NCBI GenBank assembly: GCA_900541925.1
Contig: UQMB01000015.1
Span: 1-64,000 of the forward strand
Reading direction: 5' to 3'
Length of the DNA: 64,000 bases
Origin: an uncultured Bacteroidales bacterium
GTDB lineage: Bacteria > Bacteroidota > Bacteroidia > Bacteroidales > UBA932
Shown: piece after piece, positions 45,263 to 53,932 of the stretch
Layout: every line of letters begins with the position of its first letter
Numbering within the stretch: the first letter of the stretch is position 1
The notes under the pieces: generated by a model
Seen by the model: the letters and a program-made list of their open reading frames with translations, nothing else
Databases searched by the model: none
Told to the model about the DNA's origin: nothing
Program-made: the position numbers and the translations under genes

Positions 45263-46828
45263 ATGTTTAAAGGACACCCTAAAGGACTTATAGCGGCCGC
45301 TCTCAGCAACATGGGAGAAAGATTCGGCTACTATATCATGAATGCCGTTCTGCTTCTCTTCCTCTGCTCGAAATTCGGGCTCAGCGATGCGACAGCCGGT
45401 GCCATCTATTCAGTATTCTATTGCGGCATCTATGTGCTCTCGCTCGTGGGAGGAATCATAGCGGACAGGACGCAGAACTACAAGCGCACCATTATGAGCG
45501 GCCTCATCGTAATGGCCCTCGGCTACGTGGCCCTGTCCTTCCCTATCCTCGCCACCAAGGACAACCACATGGGCCTGCTCATCTTCACCTGCTTCGCGCT
45601 CCTGATGATCGCATTCGGCAACGGCCTGTTCAAAGGCAACCTCCAGGCCATCGTCGGACAGATGTATGACAACCTCGAGAGCGAAGCCGCCAAGAAAGGC
45701 CCGCAGGAACTCGCGGTGGCCAAGAGCAAGCGCGACTCAGGCTTCCAGATCTTTTATGTGTTCATCAACATCGGCGGACTTCTCGCCCCGTTCGTGGCTC
45801 CGCTCCTGAGAAGCTGGTGGCTCAAAGTCCACGACATGCTCTATAACGCACAGCTTCCGGCCCTCTGCCACAAATTCCTCAACAACGGCACCATTGACCC
45901 TAACCTCCCGGGACTCATCGCCAAGGCCAACACCGGCGCGGCAGTGGACATGGCAGACCCGTCAGCCGTCAGCGCATTCTGCACCAGCTATCTCGATGTG
46001 TTCAACACCGGTATCCACTATTCGTTCATCGCTTCAGTGGCTGCCATGATGATATCACTTCTCGTGTTCGTGCTCTGCCGCAAGAAATTCCCTAACCCGG
46101 CAAAGAAGGAAGCGTCCGCAGTGCAGTCCTACACCCCGGAAGAGAAGGCTTCAATGGCCAAGGAGATCAAGCAGCGCATGGCCGCACTATTCGCGGTACT
46201 CGGCATCGCAGTGTTCTTCTGGCTCTCGTTCCACCAGAACGGCCAGTCCCTGTCCGTGTTCGCCCGTGACTTCATCCGCACAGAATCGATAGCGCCAGAA
46301 ATCTGGCAGGCGGTCAATCCGTTCTTCGTGATTGTCCTGACCCCTATCATCATGGCCATCTTCGGCGCCATGGCAAACAAGGGCAAGGTCATCTCCACCC
46401 CTCGCAAGATCGCCATCGGAATGGGTATCGCCGGATGCGCCTACCTCTTCCTGACCATATTCTCCGCCGCCATGGGGTATCCTTCCGGCACAGAGTTCAA
46501 AGAGATGGACGACGCCGTAAGATCCACGATGCTTGCAGGCCCGTGGGTGCTCATCGTCACCTACTTCTTCCTCACCGTGGCCGAGCTCTTCATATCTCCG
46601 CTCGGACTCTCATTCGTCTCCAAGGTGGCACCGAAGAATCTCCAGGGACTCTGCCAGGGACTCTGGCTCGGAGCTACGGCGCTCGGCAACCTCATGATCT
46701 GGATAGGCCCTGTGATGTACAACGCCTGGCCGATCAAGTACTGCTGGCTCGTGTTCCTCATCATCTGCCTCATCTCCATGGGCGTGATGCTCGGCATGGT
46801 GAAGTGGCTCGAAAAAGTCACGGGATAG
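45263..46828 (+). CDS. POT/PTR2-family proton-coupled peptide transporter
   Basis: This inner-membrane major-facilitator protein probably imports di- and tripeptides with protons. Its 521 residues start with the POT signature HPKGLIAAALSNMGERFGYY, in which the ExxER-like motif (here NMGERFGYY) couples protons, followed by GGIIADR, GNGLFKGNLQAIVGQMYD and FQIFYVFINIGGLLAPF. The later half contains FFWLSFHQNGQSL and a C-terminal helix set with FISPLGLSFVSKVAPKNLQGL. The central loop (about 195-235) is enlarged. It is followed after one base by an LpxL-like gene, so they may share a transcript. Confidence 0.93.
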   Translation: MFKGHPKGLIAAALSNMGERFGYYIMNAVLLLFLCSKFGLSDATAGAIYSVFYCGIYVLSLVGGIIADRTQNYKRTIMSGLIVMALGYVALSFPILATKDNHMGLLIFTCFALLMIAFGNGLFKGNLQAIVGQMYDNLESEAAKKGPQELAVAKSKRDSGFQIFYVFINIGGLLAPFVAPLLRSWWLKVHDMLYNAQLPALCHKFLNNGTIDPNLPGLIAKANTGAAVDMADPSAVSAFCTSYLDVFNTGIHYSFIASVAAMMISLLVFVLCRKKFPNPAKKEASAVQSYTPEEKASMAKEIKQRMAALFAVLGIAVFFWLSFHQNGQSLSVFARDFIRTESIAPEIWQAVNPFFVIVLTPIIMAIFGAMANKGKVISTPRKIAIGMGIAGCAYLFLTIFSAAMGYPSGTEFKEMDDAVRSTMLAGPWVLIVTYFFLTVAELFISPLGLSFVSKVAPKNLQGLCQGLWLGATALGNLMIWIGPVMYNAWPIKYCWLVFLIICLISMGVMLGMVKWLEKVTG

Positions 46829-46829
46829 C

Positions 46830-47741
46830 ATGGCGAAATCCGGGAAAGCAGGCTGCTTCATACTGCGCTGCCTGACAAGACCTCTGGCGATCCTCCCGCT
46901 CGGCTTCCACAGAAAATGCGGACATCTGATCGGGAAGATTGCCTGCAATATGGTCCGCTACCGCAGGGATGTGGTGATGATCAACCTCGCCAGAAGTTTC
47001 CCGGACAAGAAATACGGCGAACTGCAGGACATCTGCAGGCACACATACGCGCATTTCGGGAAGATCATCGGAGAAGCTGTCTGGTTCGGGGCTTCGACCC
47101 CTTCGAGACTGCGCAAGTCCAAAGTTGCCCGCCTCACCAATCCGGAGCTTCTCAACGGCTGCTACGATGAGGGGTTGAGCGTGTTCGTGATGGGGTCGCA
47201 CAGCGGCAACTGGGAGCTCTTCGGGGGCTACCGGTTCTACTCAGACGAGCACATCAAGTATCCCGAGCGCAACATGTGCGTGATCTACAAGAAGTTGTCC
47301 AGCCCTACCTGGGAGCTCTTCATGAAGAAGAACCGCCAGGCGGCCGTGGAAGACAAGGAACACTATGACGGGATGGTCGAATCATATAGCCTGATGCGCT
47401 ATGTGATACGGCACAAGAACGAGAGGATGTTCTACAACATCGTGACCGACCAGTACCCGTATTCCGACTCATCCAAGGTCAGGGTCAGCGACTTCATGCA
47501 CCAGCCGACCTGGTCCATGGACGGAGCCCCCGCCCTGGCGCACAAGCTCGGCATGGCCGTCCTCTACCTCAGGATGCGTGAAATGGAAGACGGCAACTAC
47601 GAAATGACTTTCGTCCCCATCTGCAAGGACGCACGCCAGATGGAGGAGAAAGACATACTCGACAGATACTATGCCCTGCTCCAGGAAGACATCGAGGAGC
47701 AGCCGTGGAACTATCTGTGGACACACAAAAGATGGAAATAA
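46830..47741 (+). CDS. LpxL/HtrB-family lipid A acyltransferase
   Basis: This inner-membrane acyltransferase would add a secondary acyl chain to lipid A precursors. The 303-residue product has an N-terminal hydrophobic stretch (CLTRPLAILPLGFH), the family opening VVMINLARSFPDKKYGELQDICRHTYAHFGKIIGE, and the active site HSGNWE (HX4E, His124/Glu129). Later segments are TDQYPYSDSSKVRVSDFMHQPT and the C-terminal QPWNYLWTHKRWK, typical of this family, in which the phrase 'WxWxHRRWK' is common. It sits one base after the transporter stop. Confidence 0.9.
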   Translation: MAKSGKAGCFILRCLTRPLAILPLGFHRKCGHLIGKIACNMVRYRRDVVMINLARSFPDKKYGELQDICRHTYAHFGKIIGEAVWFGASTPSRLRKSKVARLTNPELLNGCYDEGLSVFVMGSHSGNWELFGGYRFYSDEHIKYPERNMCVIYKKLSSPTWELFMKKNRQAAVEDKEHYDGMVESYSLMRYVIRHKNERMFYNIVTDQYPYSDSSKVRVSDFMHQPTWSMDGAPALAHKLGMAVLYLRMREMEDGNYEMTFVPICKDARQMEEKDILDRYYALLQEDIEEQPWNYLWTHKRWK

Positions 47742-47764
47742 TAACCCTCAAAACTGATATTAAT

Positions 47765-49222
47765 ATGACTATCAAGGACTTGAAACCAGCGGTCGTTTGG
47801 GATGCCTTCTACGGCCTCACCCGCTGCCCGCGCCCGTCAAAACACGAGGAAGTCGTGCGCCAGCACATCCTCGACTGGGCAAAAGAACATAAGGTCGAAG
47901 CATTCGCCGACGAGACCGGCAATGTGATTCTCCGTGTACCAGCCACCCCAGGCTATGAGAACCGCAAAGGTGTCATCATCCAGGGGCACATGGACATGGT
48001 TCCGCAGAAGACGGGCGACACCGTCCATGATTTCCTCAAGGACCCGATCGAGACTTGGGTAGACGGCGAGTGGCTCAAGGCAAAAGGCACCACCCTCGGA
48101 GCGGACAACGGCATCGGAGTCGCGATGGGTATGGCCGTGGCTGTGGACAAGAGCCTCAAGCACGGACCGGTAGAAGTGCTCATAACTTATGATGAGGAGA
48201 CCGGCATGACAGGAGCCGACGCTCTCAAGCCCGGAGTCCTCAAGGGAGACATACTCCTCAATCTGGATTCCGAAGACGAGGACGAACTCTGCATCGGCTG
48301 CGCCGGCGGACTGGACGCCATAGCCGATTTCAAATACAAGAGCCTCAGGACTCCGGCCGGATATCTCGGCTGCAAGCTCACGGTAAAGGGCCTCTCAGGC
48401 GGACACTCCGGGATGGACATCTCCCTCTACAGGGCCAACGCCAACAAGGTGCTCGCCAACGCGCTCATCCCTGTGATGGAGAAGTACGGAGCCAAGCTCA
48501 CTGACATCCGTGGAGGAAGCCTCCGCAACGCTATCCCGTTCGAGGGAGAAGCCGAAATCGCCGTGCCTGCCGAGAAGTGCGCCGCCGTCCTCAGGGCAAT
48601 ACGCAAGAACTTCGCTGAAGTGACCGCAAGGTATAAGGAGAGCGATCCTGCGATGTCCTGCAAGGTGGAGAAGAGCAAGGCGGCACCAAGCTATATCGAA
48701 GATGCCGTGGCTCTCAACGCCCTCAAGGCCATCTCCGCCTGCCCTTCAAATGTAATCAGGATGAGCCAGAGCATGCAGGGGCTCACCGAGACATCCATCA
48801 ACCTCGCCGTGGTAAAATGCAGCCGCGGCCATCTGACCGTGGCGTCACTGCTCAGGAGCGCCATCGACGAGTCCAAGGCCGAACTCGCGGCAAGAGTACG
48901 TTACATCTTCGAGTTCGCCGGAGCCAAGATCAAGTTCGTCGGCGGCTACTGCGGATGGACTCCGAAGCCTGACACCCCGATGATCGCGATGCTCAACGAC
49001 ATCCACTCCAAGATGTTCGGCAAGCCGATGAATGTCCTCGCAACCCACGGAGGACTCGAATGCGCCCTGCTCGGAGCCAAGTATCCGCATTGGGAGATGG
49101 TATCCATAGGACCTACCATCATGTACCCTCACTCCCCTGACGAGAAGGTCAACATCCCGTCAGTCCAGAAGACCTGGGACTTCCTCAAGGCTGTGCTCGA
49201 AGCCATCCCTGAGAAGAAGTAG
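47765..49222 (+). CDS. pepD: Aminoacyl-histidine dipeptidase (Xaa-His dipeptidase), M20 family
   Basis: This cytoplasmic zinc dipeptidase hydrolyses Xaa-His and other dipeptides, consistent with the peptide transporter just upstream. From ATG 47765 it is 485 residues, the PepD length; the longer start at 47705 would overlap the previous gene by 37 bases. Metal ligands lie in HMDMV (His75) and GADNGIGVAMG. The general base region is YDEETGMTGA; further motifs are NLDSEDEDELCIGCAGG, GLSGGHSGMDI and the closing THGGLECALLGAKYPHWEMVSIGPTIMYPHSPDE. Confidence 0.96.
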   Translation: MTIKDLKPAVVWDAFYGLTRCPRPSKHEEVVRQHILDWAKEHKVEAFADETGNVILRVPATPGYENRKGVIIQGHMDMVPQKTGDTVHDFLKDPIETWVDGEWLKAKGTTLGADNGIGVAMGMAVAVDKSLKHGPVEVLITYDEETGMTGADALKPGVLKGDILLNLDSEDEDELCIGCAGGLDAIADFKYKSLRTPAGYLGCKLTVKGLSGGHSGMDISLYRANANKVLANALIPVMEKYGAKLTDIRGGSLRNAIPFEGEAEIAVPAEKCAAVLRAIRKNFAEVTARYKESDPAMSCKVEKSKAAPSYIEDAVALNALKAISACPSNVIRMSQSMQGLTETSINLAVVKCSRGHLTVASLLRSAIDESKAELAARVRYIFEFAGAKIKFVGGYCGWTPKPDTPMIAMLNDIHSKMFGKPMNVLATHGGLECALLGAKYPHWEMVSIGPTIMYPHSPDEKVNIPSVQKTWDFLKAVLEAIPEKK

Positions 49223-49233
49223 GGCGGCGGAAG

Positions 49234-49923
49234 ATGACTTCCGGACTCAAAGAACAACTCATAGACTGGGCCGAGAAATACAACGACCCAGTCTATTTTG
49301 ACGAGGACCCGATCGCTTTTCCGCGCAGATTCGCACGGGACGGCGCCAGCCTCAAGGACATAGAAATAGCGTCCGTGTTCGCCGCACATTTCGCATGGGG
49401 ACGGAGGGCGATGATAGTCAGGGACTGCGAGCGCCTGTTCGACCACATGGAGTGGCGTCCTCTCGACTATGTGATGTCCGGAGACTGGAGAGACGACCCC
49501 GTCAGCATACACCGGACGGTGAAGTGGTCGGACACGGCAGCCATCTGCCGGCGGCTCAAGGACTTCTACACTGCGTACGACTCTCTTGAGACTCTCAGCG
49601 CCAAGCAAATCCGGGAGGTCGTGTTCGGACAGAAGCCAGACGCCAAGGCCCCGGACAAGAAAATCAACATGATGCGCCGCTGGCTCGTGAGGGATGACGG
49701 CAAGGTGGACCTTGGGCTCTGGAAACACACTTCCCCGTCGGAACTGCTGATACCGCTCGACGTGCATGTATATGACCAGGCCGTCGCGCTAGGACTCACC
49801 GCGCGCCGCAGCAAAGACCTCGCCACGGCGCTGCAGATCACGGACGCGTTCCGTGAGATATTCCCTTCAGACCCCGCAAAGGGGGATTTTGCACTTTTCG
49901 GATACGGAGTTAACAATGCCTAA
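49234..49923 (+). CDS. TIGR02757/DUF2400 family protein
   Basis: This 229-residue cytoplasmic protein matches the TIGR02757 pattern: DPIAFPRRF, IASVFAAHFAWGRRAMIVRDC, KKINMMRRWLVRDDGKVDLGLWK and LLIPLDVHVYDQAVALGLT, ending DFALFGYGV. The family has an HhH-GPD-like (DNA glycosylase fold) appearance, but no proven activity is known to me. It begins an overlapping gene string: its last eight bases overlap the P-loop kinase gene. Confidence 0.9.
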   Translation: MTSGLKEQLIDWAEKYNDPVYFDEDPIAFPRRFARDGASLKDIEIASVFAAHFAWGRRAMIVRDCERLFDHMEWRPLDYVMSGDWRDDPVSIHRTVKWSDTAAICRRLKDFYTAYDSLETLSAKQIREVVFGQKPDAKAPDKKINMMRRWLVRDDGKVDLGLWKHTSPSELLIPLDVHVYDQAVALGLTARRSKDLATALQITDAFREIFPSDPAKGDFALFGYGVNNA

Positions 49924-50500
49924 ATTATACATACTCTCAGGATGCAACGGCTCCGGCAAGACGACGGCGTCCTATACCTTGCTTCCGGACCTTCTGGACT
50001 GCAGGGAGTTCGTCAATTCCGACGAGTTCGCCAAGAGCCTGTCCCCTTTCAACCCGTCAGCGGCATCCATCACGGCCAGCCGGTACATGCTGATGAAAAT
50101 CAACTACCTGCTCGGACGCTATGAAGACTTCAGCATAGAGACGACGCTCGCCACCCGTTCCCTTGTCAAGATCATAGAGGAGGCCCAGTCGGTAGGCTAC
50201 GAGGTGACCCTGCTGTACTTCTGGCTCAACTCTCCGGAGCTCGCGATAAAGCGCGTCCGGGACAGGGTCGCGGCCGGAGGGCACAACATACCCGATAATG
50301 TGGTGCGGCGACGCTATGTGATGGGGCTCCAGTACTTTTTCGAGACCTACCGCCCCATCTGCGACAACTGGATACTCGCGGACAACTCAAAGTCACCGTT
50401 CACCGTAGTGGCTGAAGGTTCGAAACAGTATTCCTACATCAAAGACAACGAAAAATATCACCTGATCTGGAACACCATACACCCTGATGAAGAATATTGA
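49916..50500 (+). CDS. Zeta-toxin-like P-loop kinase/ATPase
   Basis: This 194-residue protein starts MPKLYILSGCNGSGKTT, a Walker A of the zeta-toxin/AAA_33 type, followed by NSDEFAKSLSPFNP, FSIETTLATRSLVKIIEEAQSVGYEVTLLYFWLNSPELAIKRVRDRVAAGGHNIPDNVVRRR in pieces, which gives the zeta-like fold order of P-loop, substrate Glu and lid Arg residues. Chromosomal zeta-like proteins are often stand-alone kinases of unknown substrate. There is no epsilon-type antitoxin gene beside it; instead it sits between TIGR02757 and tldD with overlaps on both sides (8 and 14 bases), which argues for a housekeeping role. Confidence 0.8.
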   Translation: MPKLYILSGCNGSGKTTASYTLLPDLLDCREFVNSDEFAKSLSPFNPSAASITASRYMLMKINYLLGRYEDFSIETTLATRSLVKIIEEAQSVGYEVTLLYFWLNSPELAIKRVRDRVAAGGHNIPDNVVRRRYVMGLQYFFETYRPICDNWILADNSKSPFTVVAEGSKQYSYIKDNEKYHLIWNTIHPDEEY

Positions 50501-51905
50501 CAGATTCTCGCTCTCGGAAGAAGAGCTTCGCGCCATAGTCGCGGAAGGCCTGCGCTCCGGAGGAGACTGGTGCGACCTGTATTTCGAGGACACTGAATAC
50601 GGCGACCTGCTCCTGCGCGACGGTGAAGTCACTTCCGGAGGACATCATATAGACTACGGATGCGGCATCCGCGTCCTCAAGGGAGAGAAGACAGGTTACG
50701 CATACGCGGAAAGCACAGACTTCCGCCCGCTCATGTCGGCTGCCGCTGCAGCCGGGGCCATCGCCTCCAGCGCCACCCCCTCCACGGACTTCTCCCGGCA
50801 GAGACTCGGTGCCGCGATCAATGCGGCTGACCGCTACCCCATGCTGCAAGACTGGAGAAGCGCGGACACGGCAGGACTCGTACCGTTTCTCAAAAGGCTC
50901 GACCAGAGGATACGCAGCCTGGACAGCCGCGTGATCAAGGTGATCGCGGCCCTGTCCTGGTCGGTGAGCGACATAATGATGTACAACTCTCTCGGAGAAC
51001 TGACCTGCGACCGCCGGCCGCTTGGAAGCGTCAGCGTGCAGACCATTTTCCGTCAGGGCGACAGGACGGAGAACAGCAGCGTCTCCCGCAGCCTCAGGGA
51101 GGGCGTGGAGATGATCGGGGAGCAGGTGCTGGAAGACCTCGCGCAGAGAGCCGTCAAGGGCATGGACGAGAGATTTGAGGCGCGCAGGCCAAAAGGCGGG
51201 CAGATGCCCGTGGTGATGGGGGCCGGTGCCTCCGGCATCCTGCTTCACGAAGCCATGGGGCACGCCTTCGAGGCCGACTTCAACCGCAAGGGCCAGTCCA
51301 TATTCTCCGACAAGATGGGACGGAGAATATGCCCCAAAGGAATCAACATCCTCGATGACGGCACCCTGCCGGCCAACCGGGGCGCGTGCAACTACGATGA
51401 CGAGGGAATCCCCGGGCAGAAGACGTATATGGTCACGGACGGAGTGCTGACCTCCTACCTGCATGACCGCATAAGCGCAGCCTGGTACGGGGTGAGCCCG
51501 ACCGGCAACGGCAGGCGCGAGTCTTTCCGATACAACCCCATCCCGAGGATGAGGGCCACCTACATGGAGAGTGGGGACAAGGGCTGCGTGTCCGATCTCA
51601 TAGCCTCCGTGCAGAAGGGCATCTATGTGGACCAGTTCGCCAACGGCCAGGTCAAGATAGGCGAAGGAGACTTCACCTTCTATGTCCGCAGCGGTTTCCT
51701 CATAGAGGACGGCAGGCTCACCATGCCGGTAAAAGACATCAACATAATAGGCAACGGACCGCAGGCGCTCGCTGACATTGAGGCAGTGGCATCGGACTTG
51801 AAGATAGACGAGAGCACCTGGACCTGCGGCAAGGAGCAGAGCGTGGCGGTTTCCTGCGGGATACCTTCCGTGCTCATACGCAATCTCACGGTGGGAGGAG
51901 AATAA
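50487..51905 (+). CDS. tldD: TldD metalloprotease subunit
   Basis: TldD, with TldE, forms a zinc-dependent protease that degrades unfolded peptides and processes some ribosomal peptides. The 472-residue protein contains the HExxxH motif in LLHEAMGHAFEADF (His254), the glycine-rich VVMGAGASGIL before it, SYLHDRISA with NGRRESFRYNPIPRM after it, and the C-terminal sheet with RSGFLIEDGRLTMPVKDINIIGNG. It overlaps the kinase gene by 14 bases and is followed after one base by the TldE-like gene. Confidence 0.95.
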   Translation: MKNIDRFSLSEEELRAIVAEGLRSGGDWCDLYFEDTEYGDLLLRDGEVTSGGHHIDYGCGIRVLKGEKTGYAYAESTDFRPLMSAAAAAGAIASSATPSTDFSRQRLGAAINAADRYPMLQDWRSADTAGLVPFLKRLDQRIRSLDSRVIKVIAALSWSVSDIMMYNSLGELTCDRRPLGSVSVQTIFRQGDRTENSSVSRSLREGVEMIGEQVLEDLAQRAVKGMDERFEARRPKGGQMPVVMGAGASGILLHEAMGHAFEADFNRKGQSIFSDKMGRRICPKGINILDDGTLPANRGACNYDDEGIPGQKTYMVTDGVLTSYLHDRISAAWYGVSPTGNGRRESFRYNPIPRMRATYMESGDKGCVSDLIASVQKGIYVDQFANGQVKIGEGDFTFYVRSGFLIEDGRLTMPVKDINIIGNGPQALADIEAVASDLKIDESTWTCGKEQSVAVSCGIPSVLIRNLTVGGE

Positions 51906-51906
51906 G

Positions 51907-53223
51907 ATGATAGACCCAAAGGACATAGAACTCGTCAGAGAGAGCCTCGACATGGCACGGCAGGCGGGGGCCGAGAAGGCCCGCGCGACTCTGTGCAGAA
52001 GCGAGGAGGACCTTGTCGCCACCCTCAACGGCGAGGTGGACAGGGTAACGCACTGCGTGGACAGTTCACTGAGCTTCGCCCTCTTCGCGGACGGACGCTT
52101 CGGGAGTTTCTCCACCAACAAACTCGACCCGGCCTCGCTGAGGGATTTCCTGGAGAGTTCGGTGAAGACAGTGAGGACCATATCGAAGGATGAGTGCCGT
52201 GACCTGCCTGATCCGAGGCGCTGCTGCAGCAAAGCCATAACAGGCGACGAGCTGGGACTGACAGATTGTCGGAGAGAGAGCATGACACCAGAGGAGAGAA
52301 TCCGCATGGCGCTCGACGCCTCCGTCTACCGCGACGGCATACTCTCCGAGGAGGGCGAATACTCTGACAGTGTCTACAAGACCGTCGTGATGGACACAGA
52401 CGGCGTGCTCTGCCTGCACAGCGAAACTTCTTTCGACTACGGAGTGGAGATCACGATCGAAGAGGACGGGGAGAAATACAGCGGTTACTGGTGGGACTCA
52501 GCCTCACATCTTGACGCCCTCGACGCACGCTCCTGCGGGGAGAAGGCCCTTGCGCGTTCACGGGCCCAAGTGGGTTCAGACGCTGTCCGGGGCGGCAGAT
52601 ACAATATGGTCGTGGACAGCGAAGTGGCCGCCAAGATGGTCTCCCCCGTCCTCAGGGCTCTCAACGCATTCTCCATCCAGCAGAACAACTCCTTCCTCGT
52701 GGACAGTCTCGGCAAGAGGCCTTTCCCTGAAGGGCTGACGATAATGGACCTTCCGCACATCAAGGGGCAGACCTGCTCCAAGCTCTTCGATTCGGAGGGA
52801 GTCGCCACGGAGGAGACACCTATCATCAGAAGCGGAGAGGTGTGCGAGTATTTTGTCAACACCTACATGTCCCGCAAACTCGGGATAGCCCCGACAGTGG
52901 AAGAGGCCACGAGACCCAAAGTCCTCCCCTGGCCCGAAAGCGGTCTCGGGAGAAGCGAGATACTGAAAATATGCGGGAACGGAATACTCGTGACGGACTT
53001 CAACGGGGGCAACAGCAACCCTGTGACCGGAGACTTCTCCTACGGCATCGAGGGCTTCCTGTTCGAGAACGGGAAGGTATCAAGGCCGGTGAGCGGGATG
53101 CTCGTGACCGGGAACTTCCTCTCCCTGTGGAAGAAGCTCATCGCGGCCGGAGACGACGCGAGGGACTGTATGTCAAAACTTATTCCTACATTGGCGTTTG
53201 CCGATGTGGATTTCAGCGGATAA
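51907..53223 (+). CDS. TldE/PmbA-like protease subunit
   Basis: This is the non-metal partner of TldD in the TldD/E complex. The 438 residues lack HExxxH, as expected. Family features are the N-terminal LDMARQAGAEKARATLCRSEED, the middle YNMVVDSEVAAKMVSPVLRALNAFSIQ, EGLTIMDLPHIKG and the C-terminal GILVTDFNGGNSNPVTGDFSYGIEG with GNFLSLWKKLIAAG. One base separates it from tldD, so the subunits are made together. Confidence 0.93.
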   Translation: MIDPKDIELVRESLDMARQAGAEKARATLCRSEEDLVATLNGEVDRVTHCVDSSLSFALFADGRFGSFSTNKLDPASLRDFLESSVKTVRTISKDECRDLPDPRRCCSKAITGDELGLTDCRRESMTPEERIRMALDASVYRDGILSEEGEYSDSVYKTVVMDTDGVLCLHSETSFDYGVEITIEEDGEKYSGYWWDSASHLDALDARSCGEKALARSRAQVGSDAVRGGRYNMVVDSEVAAKMVSPVLRALNAFSIQQNNSFLVDSLGKRPFPEGLTIMDLPHIKGQTCSKLFDSEGVATEETPIIRSGEVCEYFVNTYMSRKLGIAPTVEEATRPKVLPWPESGLGRSEILKICGNGILVTDFNGGNSNPVTGDFSYGIEGFLFENGKVSRPVSGMLVTGNFLSLWKKLIAAGDDARDCMSKLIPTLAFADVDFSG

Positions 53224-53245
53224 ACCAATAAAACATATAACGACA

Positions 53246-53920
53246 ATGAAAGTAGGAAAGAACAAAGTGGTAGCAGTAAGCTACGAACTCAACGTGGAAG
53301 GCAAGACAGCCGACAAGGCGGGCTCTGAAGCCCCTCTCGAATACATACATGGAACAGGGATGCTCCTCCCCAAATTCGAATCCGAACTGGAGGAGAAAGA
53401 GCCGGGTGACAACTTCGAATTCACCCTCACCCCGGAGGAAGGCTACGGCGCATACGAGCCGAAATACAAGACCGACATCCCGAAGAGCGCATTCGAGATC
53501 GACGGCAAGGTGCGCGAAGACCTCCTCGTGCCGGGCAACATCATCCCTATGCTCAACTCCGCCGGGCAGGTGATTCAGGGTAAGGTAGAGTCTGTGGGCG
53601 AGGACAGCGTGACCATGGACTTCAACCATCCGATGGCCGGCAAGACCCTGCACTTCACCGGGAAGGTCGAGAGCGTGCGTGAAGCCAGCGAGAAAGAGCT
53701 CAAAGAAGGACTCCACGGCGAATATCTCCCTAAGGAAGGATGCCACTGCGGTGACGGTTGCCACTGCAAGGAAGGCGAATGCAGTTGCGGAGATGACTGC
53801 GACTGCGGTTGCGGGGAAGGCAAAGAGTGCAGTTGCGGAGATGACTGCAACTGCGGCTGCGGAGAAAGCAAAGAGTGCAGTTGCGGAGATGACTGCAACT
53901 GCGGCTGCGGCGACAAATAA
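53246..53920 (+). CDS. SlyD-like FKBP peptidyl-prolyl isomerase with cysteine-rich metal-binding tail
   Basis: This cytoplasmic prolyl isomerase/chaperone is 224 residues from ATG 53246. Residues 1-155 are a SlyD-type FKBP with insert-in-flap domain (KVVAVSYELNVEG, LEYIHGTGMLLPKFESELEEK, EEGYGAYEPKY, VTMDFNHPMAGKTLHFTGKV). From about 165 the tail holds 19 cysteines in 16-residue repeats, CSCGDDCNCGCGESKE with small changes, encoded by 48-bp tandem repeats. Enterobacterial SlyD has a His/Cys tail that carries nickel; here almost all ligands are Cys, closer to a metallothionein. The preceding in-frame start at 53198 lies inside tldE. Confidence 0.9.
   Translation: MKVGKNKVVAVSYELNVEGKTADKAGSEAPLEYIHGTGMLLPKFESELEEKEPGDNFEFTLTPEEGYGAYEPKYKTDIPKSAFEIDGKVREDLLVPGNIIPMLNSAGQVIQGKVESVGEDSVTMDFNHPMAGKTLHFTGKVESVREASEKELKEGLHGEYLPKEGCHCGDGCHCKEGECSCGDDCDCGCGEGKECSCGDDCNCGCGESKECSCGDDCNCGCGDK
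53776..53918 (+). repeat. 48-bp tandem repeats encoding the SlyD cysteine tail
   Basis: About three coding copies of a 48-base unit (core TGCAGTTGCGGAGATGACTG) run to the end of the gene; the last two copies are nearly identical. The number of copies could change by slippage, altering the number of metal sites. Confidence 0.8.
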
Positions 53921-53932
53921 CAGCTACGGGCC

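Noticed and set aside
49916..50500. Classical zeta-epsilon toxin-antitoxin pair
   Set aside because: No small antitoxin ORF lies next to it; the neighbours are housekeeping genes that overlap it on both sides.
50439..52307. 622-codon minus-strand ORF opposite tldD/tldE
   Set aside because: It runs antisense to two well-recognised genes, has no family motif and its composition is that of a shadow frame in GC-rich DNA.
53776..53918. CRISPR-like array from tandem repeats
   Set aside because: The repeats are 48-bp coding units without unique spacers and encode a periodic cysteine motif in frame with slyD.
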